Origin: Rheum nobile
Lineage: Eukaryota > Streptophyta > Magnoliopsida > Caryophyllales > Polygonaceae
NCBI GenBank assembly: GCA_027886185.1
Contig: WOAB01000728.1
Coordinates: forward strand, 2,976,001 to 3,040,000
Direction: 5' to 3'
DNA length: 64,000 nt
Shown piece after piece: positions 55,144 through 64,000 of the stretch. Under the pieces are notes generated by a model that saw only the letters and a program-made list of their open reading frames with translations, made no database searches and had not been told where the DNA came from. A program made the translations under genes and the position numbers. Within the stretch, counting starts at the first letter, position 1. The number at the start of each line of letters is the position of its first letter.

Positions 55144-58100
55144 TTGACGGCGAGTGGTCCATCAAAAGGAGTTCAAGTAAAAAAGCCTATGCACCTTGAG
55201 TTTAATGAGTTAAATGTCCCTGATGGCGAGTGGTCGAAAGAATACGGAAAGCAAGTTGGGAGTTGTGCTCAAAGAATTAATATTAACAAGAAAGAATACC
55301 GAAAGATAGATGAGCAGACGAGGCAAGGGTTTTGGGAGGAGACCAAGGTATAATGACATTTTAAATTGTTTTAAATATATACTATATTAACAATTAATCT
55401 AACTTATTGTAAAAATCCACAGCTTATGTTCCACATCATTGAGGATGTAGATAAATCAAGGGAAAAATACTTTCATTCTTGTGTGGCAAAACGATTTAGA
55501 GATTTCAAGAGCAAGTTGGTGCGTCGATGGATGATAGCATCCATTTCATACATGTTTAGGGCATGCATTTAGGCATAAATTAGGTCATTTGCATATGCAT
55601 ATTTCTCGTATTTAGTTTGTTTTGTAATATTATTGGATTTCGATGTCTACACAAGTTTCTATGGCATTTCAGGTATTTTACCGAGTTTAGCGGATTCATG
55701 GACTTGGTCGCGGGATTTAAATGGCTGAATCTGCAACTCATATTAAATGAAGAAGATGAAGCCCACATAATCAAACCAGCCCACGTACAAATAGAATCCC
55801 ACGTGGAGAAGCTGGAGAGAGCTCGGCCCAGCCCGTGAAGAAGCCCCCGTGTGTTGAAGCTGAAAGGGAGAAATGGAGGGATGATGTCACGAGGTCATCA
55901 CCATGACGTCAGCGCGAGAAGATTTGCTGGTGAAGGGCCGTGAAGTCGAGATGGGCCGAGGACGCACAAGCGGAATAATTTCTCCCAATAGTTTTATTAT
56001 TATTTTATTATTTTTCTTACGATATTTGGAGAATTAGGTTAAAGACTCTTTTTGGTTAACCAGTAAAAAAAGGAGTTCGTTCGTTCATTCGAGAGTTTTG
56101 GAATTTTTGCTACAAACTTATGAAGAACTAAGCCTCCCTGGCTTAGTCAGACGCTGAAGCTTTCGTTTTGATTCAGTTGTGAGATTCTTGTTCTTAATCT
56201 ATTGCATGGTTTTTATCTTTCTCTTGCTTAAGTTGCTTATGATTGATATTGATAATCTCTATTTGGACGCAACTAGGGTTTGTCGTTATTGATCTATTGC
56301 TAGATCTAGATTGTTACTGGTTGAGCATATCTATTTCAGAGTAGCAACTGCATCGTACTAGTATCTGGTTGTGCTAGTCTTATGCAGAAGAGAATTGATT
56401 TACATTCTAGGATAAAAGCTGGTTGTTTTATGTTTGTGCTAATAGTATCTGGTTGTGCTATTAGTTATATCTGAAAAGGAATTGGAATCACCATTGCATG
56501 AGATTTTGAATGAGTATCTATGATCAACTTGTCATACGAATAGTGGATGTTGTTTGACTAAGTACTTTTCCCATCACTGATTTCACAACTCTTTCGCTTG
56601 TTTACCTTTGCATGTTTAGAACTTACAAAACAAACAAAACCCCCCCTTTGGTTACTTTGCTTTGACACATAATTTGCATACATAGACAAAATTCGCCTCC
56701 CTATGGGTTCGACCTTTACTTACCTAGGACTACGGTTTAGGGTTTGTTTGGATATTTTGCATAGCAGTTTTTACACGACGAAAACCTGTTATCAATGGAT
56801 AACTAAGAAGCAAAAGTCGTCGAAATATCCTACAAACAAGATGCCTTGGGAAATCTACCACCACATTACAGAGGCTGATTGGTCAGTTTGTCTTAAAGAA
56901 TATTACAACCCGGAGTCATTCGTAATAATGCTATTTCTTTTTACTATTAAAGATTTCTAGTCAGCGGAAATCGTTGGTTATAAATCTATGTGCCTTTTGA
57001 TAGGCTCGTAGTGAGAAAGCAAGGGCAAGTGCAGTATTAAACAAGAGTCCTCATCTCACCGGCCAGGCGGGTTATATTAGAAAACGACACGAGTGGATAA
57101 AAGAAGGACGACTCCCATCGGAAGCAGTTTTATCTCTGTCAAGTAGCTCCTCAGTGAACTCATCGGTTCCTAGAGCTAGAAAATATAGATCAAAGGAGTG
57201 GGTTTTGGCTCATCAAGTTCGAAGTAAGGATGGAAAGTGGGAAGTTAACCCGAACGATAAGGAAGCCGTAGAAATTGCAAGAAAAGTTGTAAGTAGTGCT
57301 TTTTTAATGAATATTTACTTAAATTGACTTGGAAATATGAACTAATTTATACTTTCCTAATTGGCATTATAGGAGGAGTATATCAAAGAAGAAGAAAAAG
57401 GAAACCTTACTTTCGAGGATGATGAGGATGCCCTCACCAAAGCTATTGGGAAAAAAGATCATCGTGGCCGTGTCAAGGCAATGGGTGGAAATGTTGGTTA
57501 TAGAGTTGCTTTCGGTCCAAGAGAACGACGGAGAAGATGTTCTAGTGAAGCTTCATCAGATCTGATCGAATCGATCAAAGCTGAAATTAGAAAGGAGTTT
57601 GAAGGTGAATTAGATAAAAGGGTGGCTGAGGCCCTCCAAAAGCAACTACGCTCCATGTTACATATAAATCAACCAAACTCCACTTCTACTCCCATTCTTG
57701 AACTTAATGTTAATGCTTCCTATACCACTCGTCCTGATTCCACACCGCAACCACGTGAGCTAAAGGTATGATTGAGTTTGAGTATTCTCATGAACTCTTC
57801 ATGCTAAGACCTCTTATAACATGAATTAAAATTCCATGCCGCAACCTTAGTATTGCATTTTTCATTTTACTTTATATGCAGGAAAGGACTCCATGCCATC
57901 TTGCCCTTGAGGATAAAGATTCTGGTAACAAAGTGCTCGTAGCGGATGGTATGGTACAACCCTCAAACGGTGCATCGTCCCAACACTTTACACCGATGAA
58001 GCCTAATCACTACAGAGTCCAAGTTGATTTTGTTTATGATGGACATAATGATGATATTCTTCCGGTACCTATGGGTGATGGTTTCACTAACTTAGGCGGT

Positions 58101-59728
58101 GCTCAGGGTAGTTTCGTGCAATGGCCGATCCGCTTAGTGATTTTCGAAGACGACGAGGTAAGACCTTTGTGCTCAATAATAATGTACACCACATTACTCA
58201 CTCTTTCTCATCTATAATTCTATATATAGGACTATACTCCACGCCCAACAAAGAAGTCCAAGTCATTTCTCTCTAAAAAGGTGGATGACAGCGCCAAAAA
58301 TACAAAGGTAAGACCTTTGTGCTCAATAATACAAATGTTACTTCATTATTATTTTTTGGAAATTTCATGTCTAAATAACTCTTAAGTCTCAGTCCAACAA
58401 AGAGGCGGTTGGTAGCTGTGATCGTAAAACGGAAGAATCAGTCGCCAAAAGGAAGGAAGCAGAAAACGAAGAAATTCGAGGTCATGGCCAGTCATGCAAA
58501 TACTTGCATTTTATTATGTCTTCGGCGCCGGGTGGTATATATGATAGTACTCCCATCCCATTGGATGCCTCGGTTTGGAATTATGTGAGAGATCAAGAAA
58601 CATACATCACTGCATCCGATGTAGAAGAGTTCCTTAAGGAGGCGTGCTTAAACATTTCTGTGATTCAAGTCTACATGATGTAAATGTTTTGATCAGTCTT
58701 TATCTTTTAATTGTCAACTATCATTCTTAATTGTTTTTTCTTTAATCATTTTTACATTACCATTCATAATCGTTTAATCAAATACCTTTAAATGTAGGTA
58801 TTTATTGGACAATCACACATATGCATTTGAAAATTCTCGAATTGGGTTCATTTGTCCTGAGATGGTGTCAAGCACTAGAATCAGAGCCGATGCAACTGTT
58901 CCAACAGATTACTTGCAACGTGTGTTCAATGCTGAAACTGTTAAGAATACGATTAAAGATTCTAACAGTGCCAAATTATTTTTGCTCCCATATAATCAAG
59001 AGTAAGTGTTTTCAATAAGTTTCATATATAATTAGTATTTTAAGCAATCATTAATATTTATCAATTTACTTTTAAATGATGCAGCAATCATTGGATTCTG
59101 TACGTGATAGACATATTTAGAGCACAGGTCTATCTTTTCGATTCTCTAAAAGGTCAAGGCAACAGAACGACTGATGCATCTGAAATCATGAATTTGTAAG
59201 TTATTTTGCTTACGAATTAGTTTTTTTTGGAATATTAACAATATCAGTTTCATGAGTGTATTATGTTGATTTTCTAGGGCATTTCAAGTGTATAAGTATC
59301 AAGGTGGGAAGTGCGAGAAATTAATAGGAAAATGTAAGACGTTGAGAGTCTGCAATATAGAGGTACATATAGCATTTTATACGCTTTAGGTTTGTTTATT
59401 TATAATCAAAGGCCTTGTATCTAAGACAGCCCCCTTATGTTGTGTAATTAGTGCGCTCAACAAAGCGGCGGAACCGAGTGTGGCTATTATGTCATGAAGT
59501 TCATGTTAGATATAGTCACGGGACTCTATGACTCTAATGACCGACTAGATAAGGTATGTAACTTAACTAACTATATATTGATAGTATTTGTGTTTTTTGT
59601 CAATAATTTTTGTGTTTTTTATGAAGCTATATCCTAAGAGGAAGACATCGTATACTTATGAAGAAATGGATGTTGTTCGTGAGCAATGGGCAGAGTATTT
59701 TACATCGAAGTATTTATTATCGGATTGA
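55144..59728 (+). CDS. CACTA-borne Transposase_24 - DUF8039 - Ulp1 cysteine peptidase gene, 12 exons
   Basis: Exons by GT-AG and phase: 55144-55347, 55423-55531 with 56800-56921 (LTR-split), 57004-57288, 57373-57765, 57882-58157, 58230-58307, 58393-58679, 58798-59001, 59085-59195, 59278-59362, 59452-59553, 59627-59728. Order: Transposase_24 (NELNVPDGEW, FRDFKSKL, EWIKEGRLPSEAV, VNPNDKEAVEIARKV), coiled coil (IKAEIRKEFEGELDKRV), DUF8039-like HYRVQVDFVYDG and GSFVQWPI, then an Ulp1/SENP C48 peptidase with catalytic His (NHWILYVID), Asp (LFDSLKGQ), Gln and Cys (QQSGGTECGYYVMKF). Ulp1 peptidases cleave SUMO; the target of TE-borne ones is unknown. All frames join without a stop once the LTR is removed. 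The 5' start is uncertain: the ATG at 55144 is the first of this frame, but upstream exons may exist. As it stands the LTR inserts stops in exon 2. Confidence 0.85.
55532..56794 (+). mobile_element. Solo LTR, 1.26 kb, in exon 2 of the CACTA gene
   Basis: TGATAGCATCCATTTCATAC ... CCTGTTATCA with ATGGA duplicates at 55527-55531 and 56795-56799. Removing it restores the frame RFRDFKSKLVRRWITKKQ. It is distantly related to the solo LTR at 31215-32457 (shared 'cattca(t/c)gagag', 'cctccctatgggttcgacc' at about 56696, 'tttgcatacatagacaa'). Confidence 0.9.
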
Positions 59729-59869
59729 ACTTGTTTTTACTTGTCATGTAAACTGTTGTTGAGAACCTGACTGTACTCTGATGAAATCTGTTGTTTGTTG
59801 TATATTATTCTGTGAATAAAATCAGGAACCTATTCTGAAATGGATGTTGTTCTTGATCTTCAGCGTCTA

Positions 59870-60211
59870 CTTGTTGAGGCGTGCTTGTATACGCCCGCCT
59901 CTATAAGTATATACTCCCGCCAAAATGAGGGACTTGTTGAGGCGGGCCTATAGAGGCCCGCCTCAACAAGTGTTTACTTATTGAGGCGGGCCTCCGAAGC
60001 CCGCCTCAACAAGTCCCTCATTTTGGCGCCAAAGTGAGGGACTTGTTGAGGCGGGCTTAGGAGGCCCGCCTCAATAAGGTCCTTTTAGAGGCGTAAAATG
60101 CCCGCTTCAAAAAGTGCCTCTACTTGTTGCAGCCCCCTTAGTTGAAGCGAACGGTGTTCGCCTCAATAAGTGTCCAAAGGCCCGCCTCTATAAGGATTTT
60201 TTCCACTAGTG
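59870..60211. repeat. Right subterminal hairpin repeats and TIR of the CACTA element
   Basis: Palindromes of gaggcgggc and gcccgcctc occur at about 59936-59970, 59982-60010 and 60045-60079, separated by 'acttgttgaggcg' repeats. They end in TTTTTTCCACTAGTG at 60211. Confidence 0.88.
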
Positions 60212-60841
60212 CCAGTGTTAGCGCTACCGGAAGGGAATGATGGTTATGTGGTCTATAGTGATGCTTCGAAGAGTGGTTTGGGATGTGTGCTGATGCAGAA
60301 AGGCAAGGTTATTGCATACGTATCCTGACAGTTGAAGACTTATGAGGCAAACTATCTGACGCATGATCTGGAACTAGTAGCTGTAGTTTTTGCGCTGAAG
60401 ATTTGGAGACACTATCTCTATGGTATAAGGTGTAAAGTCTTCACCGATCACAAGAGTCTCAAATATATATTCACTCAGAAGGAGCTAAATATGAGACAAC
60501 GTCGCTGGTTAGAGCTACTCAAAGACTACGACATCGAATTACTGTATCATCCGGGCAAGGCTAATGTAGTAGCCGATGCATTGAGCCGGAGGACGCCGCA
60601 CGAGACTGTAGTGGATTTACTCACTGCTCAGACCAAGCTAAACCAAGGGTTGTGCGACATTGAAGTCTTGTACGATCAGCGTAGAGGATATCTGAGTATG
60701 CTGGAGATTCAGGCCACGCTACTTGATCAAATCAGGGAGAGACAAGTTGATGATGTAGTCTTGATGAAGCTAAGCAGTGAAGTGATGGACGGGAAAGCTC
60801 CTGGTTTCTTGATTCAGGAAGATGGATCACTCTGGTTTTAG
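60212..60841 (+). pseudogene. RNase H part of pol, right of the CACTA insertion
   Basis: Continues the retroelement frame: ALPEGNDGYVVYSDASKSGL, VLMQKGKVIAYVS, a TGA, QLKTYEANYLTHDLELVAVV, TDHKSLKYIFTQKELNMR, YHPGKANVVADALSR, and ends EDGSLWF TAG (60841). The RNase H carboxylate positions (YSDAS, DHKSL region, ADALSR) are kept. Nonsense codons at about 60327 and 60839. Confidence 0.93.
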
Positions 60842-62146
60842 AACCGGATCTGTGTGCCTGACGTTGATGGTCTTTTCCAGTTGGTGATGAAGGAGGCCCA
60901 TTCGTCAGCTTATTCTGTACATCCAGGCTCTAGCAAGATGTACAAGGACCTCAGGAAGAAGTTCTGGTGGCCCAACATGAAGTGGGATGTAGCAGAGTTT
61001 GTGGCGAAATGCTTGACTTGTCAGAAGGTCAAGATAGAACATCGTAGACCAGGTGGTGAGTTGCTACCTCTTCCAGTACCAGAATGGAAATGAGAAGATA
61101 TTGCTATGGATTTCGTCACTAGGCTGCCAAAGACTCAAAGCCAGAAAGATGCTATATGGGTAATCATTGACAGGCTCACGAAGAGTGCTCATTTCGTGGC
61201 TATCAAGTCAACATGGGGAACCCAAAAGTTATCAGAAGTGTTTTTACACGAGATCATCCGTTTGCATGGTACTCCAAAGACCATTGTATCGGATCGTGAT
61301 GGCCGATTCATGTCAAGATTCTGGAAAGAACTACATAAGGCCATGGGAACCGAGTTGAGATTCAGCACTGCGTTTCATCCTCAGACGGATGGACAGTCTG
61401 AGAGGACCATCCAGACCTTGGAAGATATGCTAAGAGCTTGTACACTCGATCGTCCGACTAGCTGGGAGAACAGCCTGAGTCTGATTGAGTTCACATACAA
61501 CAACAATTGGCATGCTACCATTAAGATGGCTCCATTCGAGGCTTTGTACGGTCGAAGGTGTAGATCTCCGATTTGTTGGGATGAAAATGCCGACAAGGTT
61601 CTGCTCGGACCGGAGTTAGTCGAAAGGACTGCCTCGGACATTGCTTTGATAAGACAAAGGATGTTGACAGCTCAGAGTCGACAAAAGTCTTATGCAGATC
61701 TAAAGCGCAGAAATGTTGAGTTTGAGGTTGGTGACAAAGTGTTTGTCAGAGTGTCGCCATCCAAAGGTGTGTTCAGATTTGGTAAGCGTGGAAAGCTTAA
61801 CCCTCGCTACGTGGGACCGTTTAAGATCCTTGATAGAGTGGGGCCTCTAGCGTATCGTTTGGCATTGCCGCCATCGGCACATCCAGTGCATAACGTGTTC
61901 CACGTATCTTTGTTGAGGAAGTACGTGCCAGAGCTGAGTTATGACGACATCGAGATTCAGACAAATGGTACCTACGAGGAGATACCGGTGCATATTCTCG
62001 AACGCCGTGAGAAGCAGTTACGGAACAAGGTGGTACCATTGGTACGGATTTTGTGGTCCAAGTCAGGAACTGAAGAAGTTACTTGGAAAACCTGGGAAAC
62101 GGAGGCGGATATGCTTAGACATTTTTCCGAGCTATTTTCGGCCTAG
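60842..62146 (+). pseudogene. Integrase with chromodomain, almost intact
   Basis: After the TAG: NRICVPDVDGLFQLVMKEAH, HPGSSKMYKDLRKKFWWPNM, CLTCQKVKIEHRRPGG (HHCC), a TGA at 61091-61093 where a tryptophan codon is expected, then an open 346-codon frame: MDFVTRLPKTQSQKDAIW, IVSDRDGRFMSRFWKELHKA, FHPQTDGQSERTIQTLEDML (core catalytic Asp and Glu), NPRYVGPFKILDRVGPLAYR and a chromodomain ending LERREKQLRNKVVPLVRIL ... EEVTWKTWETEADML. The stop is at 62146. The chromodomain retains the hydrophobic positions of Tekay-type elements. Compared with the shattered copy at 29758-31214, this one is younger or less damaged. Confidence 0.94.
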
Positions 62147-62252
62147 TTTCGGGGTCGAAACCTTTTTAAGGGGGTAGTGTTGTAACGCCTCGCTTTTCTT
62201 TGGTTTATTCGACCAAGTTTCGGGGTCGAAACTTTTTGTAAGGGGGAGGTGA
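62147..62252 (+). other. PPT region with doubled PPT-like motif
   Basis: 'tttttaagggggtagtg' at about 62163, then about 55 bp later 'ttgtaagggggaggtga' directly before the 3' LTR. Both follow a 'tttcggggtcgaaac' phrase. Same layout as 29654-29757. Confidence 0.85.
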
Positions 62253-64000
62253 TGTAATACCCCTCATTTTAGTAAAGAGTATTTTGGTAAGTTTTCCAAA
62301 CACTCGTATTGTAGTCGAATTATTTTCAGAGAAGTTCAGACTTTCTGTTAAATACTTGATCTCCGTAATAATTCCTTGAGTGGAATAAAATACATTCGAC
62401 GTATTTTTTGGGGTTTAGAATAATTGTTCGGGTACGAATATATTTAACCCGGGGTTAAAACCCATACCCATAATTCTTCCCGGTCAAAAGTGGGCTTCCC
62501 GGTCAAAGAATGGGCAAAAGGCACAAAAAATTGCCTTGACCGCACCCGCGGTCATACCCACCGCACCCCGCGGTCAGGAATTGGTCGCCACCGTACCCCG
62601 TGGTAAGACCCACCGCACCCGCGCCGTCATGATTCATTTTCTGCTCCGCCGAACGTCGCCTGAGCTGCTTGCCGTTTCGGTCGACTTTGAGGCGGTGGGG
62701 GAGGTGCCAGCTGGGCTCCTTGCTTGGCCTATAAAAGGAGGAGGAAGACAACTCCAATCTCTCTCTCTCTCCAATTTCTCTCTCTCGTTCCATTGTCGAC
62801 GGAGTTGCAAGCTTTCGTCGGAGTTCTTCAAGGTCGTCGCCGAAGCTACCAAAGGAGGATGAGGTGCTCTCAAGGTGGTGCTTGGGTGGTCCAGGGAATC
62901 CAGAAGTCAGAGCCACCACGAGTCGAGCCCCCATCGTCTTCCCCGGTGAGTTGTCGTCATCGTCGTCTCGCCTCTATAGCCTTGCCGCACCCGCGGTCAA
63001 GCCGCCGCACCCGCGGTGGGCCTGGGTGTGTGTGGTTGTGGCTTGGGCTTTGTGATCTTGTTTGGGACTTTCGTTCCTTCGATTTCGTTCATTTTTCTTT
63101 AGATTTGTACTATTTATTGTTGAATCTAACTTAGGGTTTCGTTATGGGTCATTCCGTAGGAAATCATAATCTGAGTTCTTCCTCGTTTCAGACCCGGAAA
63201 CCTATCGTCTCGAGCTTCGTTGAGCTTCGTCTAAATCTAAGGCAAGTGGCGGTTCGCTCTTGCTTATCATTCCATATTTATATTGATTATCAATTGTTTA
63301 ATTGTTAATTAATTTGGGATGAATATTGTTTTTGTCTGGTAACAGTTTTGATAACTTTATGTGATTTAAAAAGAGATATTATAATAGGTTGTATATATTG
63401 CTAGAAACAACGCTATTATATATATATATATGCTTGAAATACATATATTATAATAGGTTGTATATATTGCTAGAAACAACGCTATTATATCTGTTATTGG
63501 CCTCGATGGCTTTGATGTGAATTATTGCTCTTATGTTTTAACTATTTAGTTAGAACGAGTATTCGTAGGAACACTATGTACCTTGCGAGGTTTAATGGTT
63601 TCTTGATAATGGTGCTAGGAGGATTTTCCCTAGTTTTTTCGGTCATGACCTTACCCTTACTTAGGGTATGTGCACACAACTGGTGCCGCCATTTGGGATG
63701 TATTCCCTGGGATGTATTCCCTTTGATATCTCTTGTGAGGAGATCCGATATCTCTTGTGAAGAGATCTTAAAAGCTTATAACGTAAAATGTACGTTTTGG
63801 AATTAAATAAGATAAGTGCTTTAGTGTACATAATTAATATACCCTCAGGCGAGTAGTGCAGCTAAGAAAGTAGTGTAGCTAGGAAACTCGTCTAGACTTT
63901 GGTCAGAGTAAAGTTCTCTTTCCAATATGAATTCGCATTGTGCGGTGAGGTTGGTCATGAACCGAAACACCAAGTCAGTTTTAAAACGCTTGTGTGAAAT
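62253..64000 (+). repeat. 3' LTR (first 1748 bp, cut by the window end)
   Basis: Begins TGTAATACCCCTCATTTTAG and matches the 5' LTR with few differences (for example ccgtaccccgtggtaag against ccgcatcccgcggtaag). TATA box at 62730-62737. About 630 bp of this LTR and the right TCTAC duplicate are beyond the window. Confidence 0.92.
62730..62737 (+). promoter_or_regulatory. TATA box of the 3' LTR
   Basis: TATAAAAG, same relative position as 49193-49200. Transcripts starting here would run into flanking host DNA. Confidence 0.65.

Larger units (their letters stand above)
53417..60211 (+). mobile_element. CACTA (En/Spm) transposon, 6.8 kb, non-autonomous
   Basis: Both ends carry CACTAGTGGAAAAAA in inverse orientation (53417 and 60211). 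A 3-bp duplicate CCA flanks them (53414-53416 and 60212-60214), and joining the flanks restores the RNase H region of the host retroelement. Subterminal regions are rich in GAGGCGGGC palindromes. It encodes a Transposase_24-DUF8039-Ulp1 gene but no TnpD-type transposase (Transposase_21), so it needs help in trans. A solo LTR (55532-56794) is nested in it. Confidence 0.96.
48715..64000 (+). mobile_element. Second Tekay-like chromovirus, runs off the right edge, with nested CACTA
   Basis: The 5' LTR 48715-51091 starts TGTAATACCCCTC and ends GGGGGTGTTACA; the PBS follows. The internal region has the extra ORF, a shortened gag, RT, RNase H, integrase with chromodomain, then the PPT at 62240-62252 and the 3' LTR from 62253, cut by the window end. 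A CACTA element (53417-60211) sits in the RNase H region. Gag C-terminal part, protease and the start of RT are deleted. It is the same family as 19505-39715, in opposite orientation. Right target duplicate not visible. Confidence 0.93.

Noticed and set aside
1..64000. Search for tRNA, rRNA and snRNA genes by eye
   Set aside because: No convincing A/B boxes with acceptor pairing, and no rRNA stretches were seen. Only the PBS sites match tRNA, and only by complementarity.

Overview
The window looks like intergenic DNA from a flowering plant. It is AT-rich and packed with Ty3/gypsy LTR retrotransposons primed by initiator-methionine tRNA, a CACTA transposon, Helitrons and MITEs, and it holds many intron-bearing fragments of plant nuclear genes (RIBA, cytosolic pyruvate kinase, S40, ARF, ACA-type Ca2+-ATPase, VDAC, PIG-U). 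Nothing allows a species call. No intact single-copy host gene, rRNA, tRNA or CRISPR array was found. The only complete cellular-type gene is the one inside the CACTA element, and a solo LTR splits it.

Layout. 1-607: end of an LTR element with 117-bp tandem repeats. 1175-4422: four unrelated host-gene fragments, all on the minus strand (RIBA, an RNase III-like exon, S40, and pyruvate kinase exon 1 with its TATA box). 4624-7258: minus-strand Helitron with about seven 250-300-bp tandem units. 7838-10844: a 3-kb solo LTR. 10845-19500: pieces of Helitron 5' ends, a fold-back MITE, a Pack-MULE-like element carrying ARF and Ca2+-ATPase fragments, a 1.55-kb Helitron, and a three-armed palindrome.

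19505-39715 is one chromovirus (Tekay-like) on the minus strand, flanked by TATTT. A second LTR element (20491-28280, TSD ATAAT) sits inside its 3' LTR, and a solo LTR (31215-32457, TSD GGTAT) sits inside its pol. 39721-43783 is the end of a minus-strand Helitron-like segment carrying VDAC, METTL21-like and PIG-U fragments. 44691-47830 holds a tandem AT-rich repeat interrupted by a 2-kb Helitron (45389-47380), and the second repeat copy shows the empty site.

48715 to the window end is a second Tekay-like element on the plus strand, inserted in an OB-fold (RPA-like) gene fragment. Its RNase H region contains a 6.8-kb CACTA element (53417-60211, TSD CCA), whose Transposase_24-DUF8039-Ulp1 gene is split by yet another solo LTR (55532-56794, TSD ATGGA).

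The genes here act as transposon machinery (Gag, protease, RT, RNase H, integrase with chromodomain, Ulp1 peptidase) or are silent cargo. The main interest lies in multi-gene capture by Helitron and MULE-like elements, a conserved extra acidic ORF upstream of gag in the Tekay-like elements, and the CACTA Ulp1 gene.
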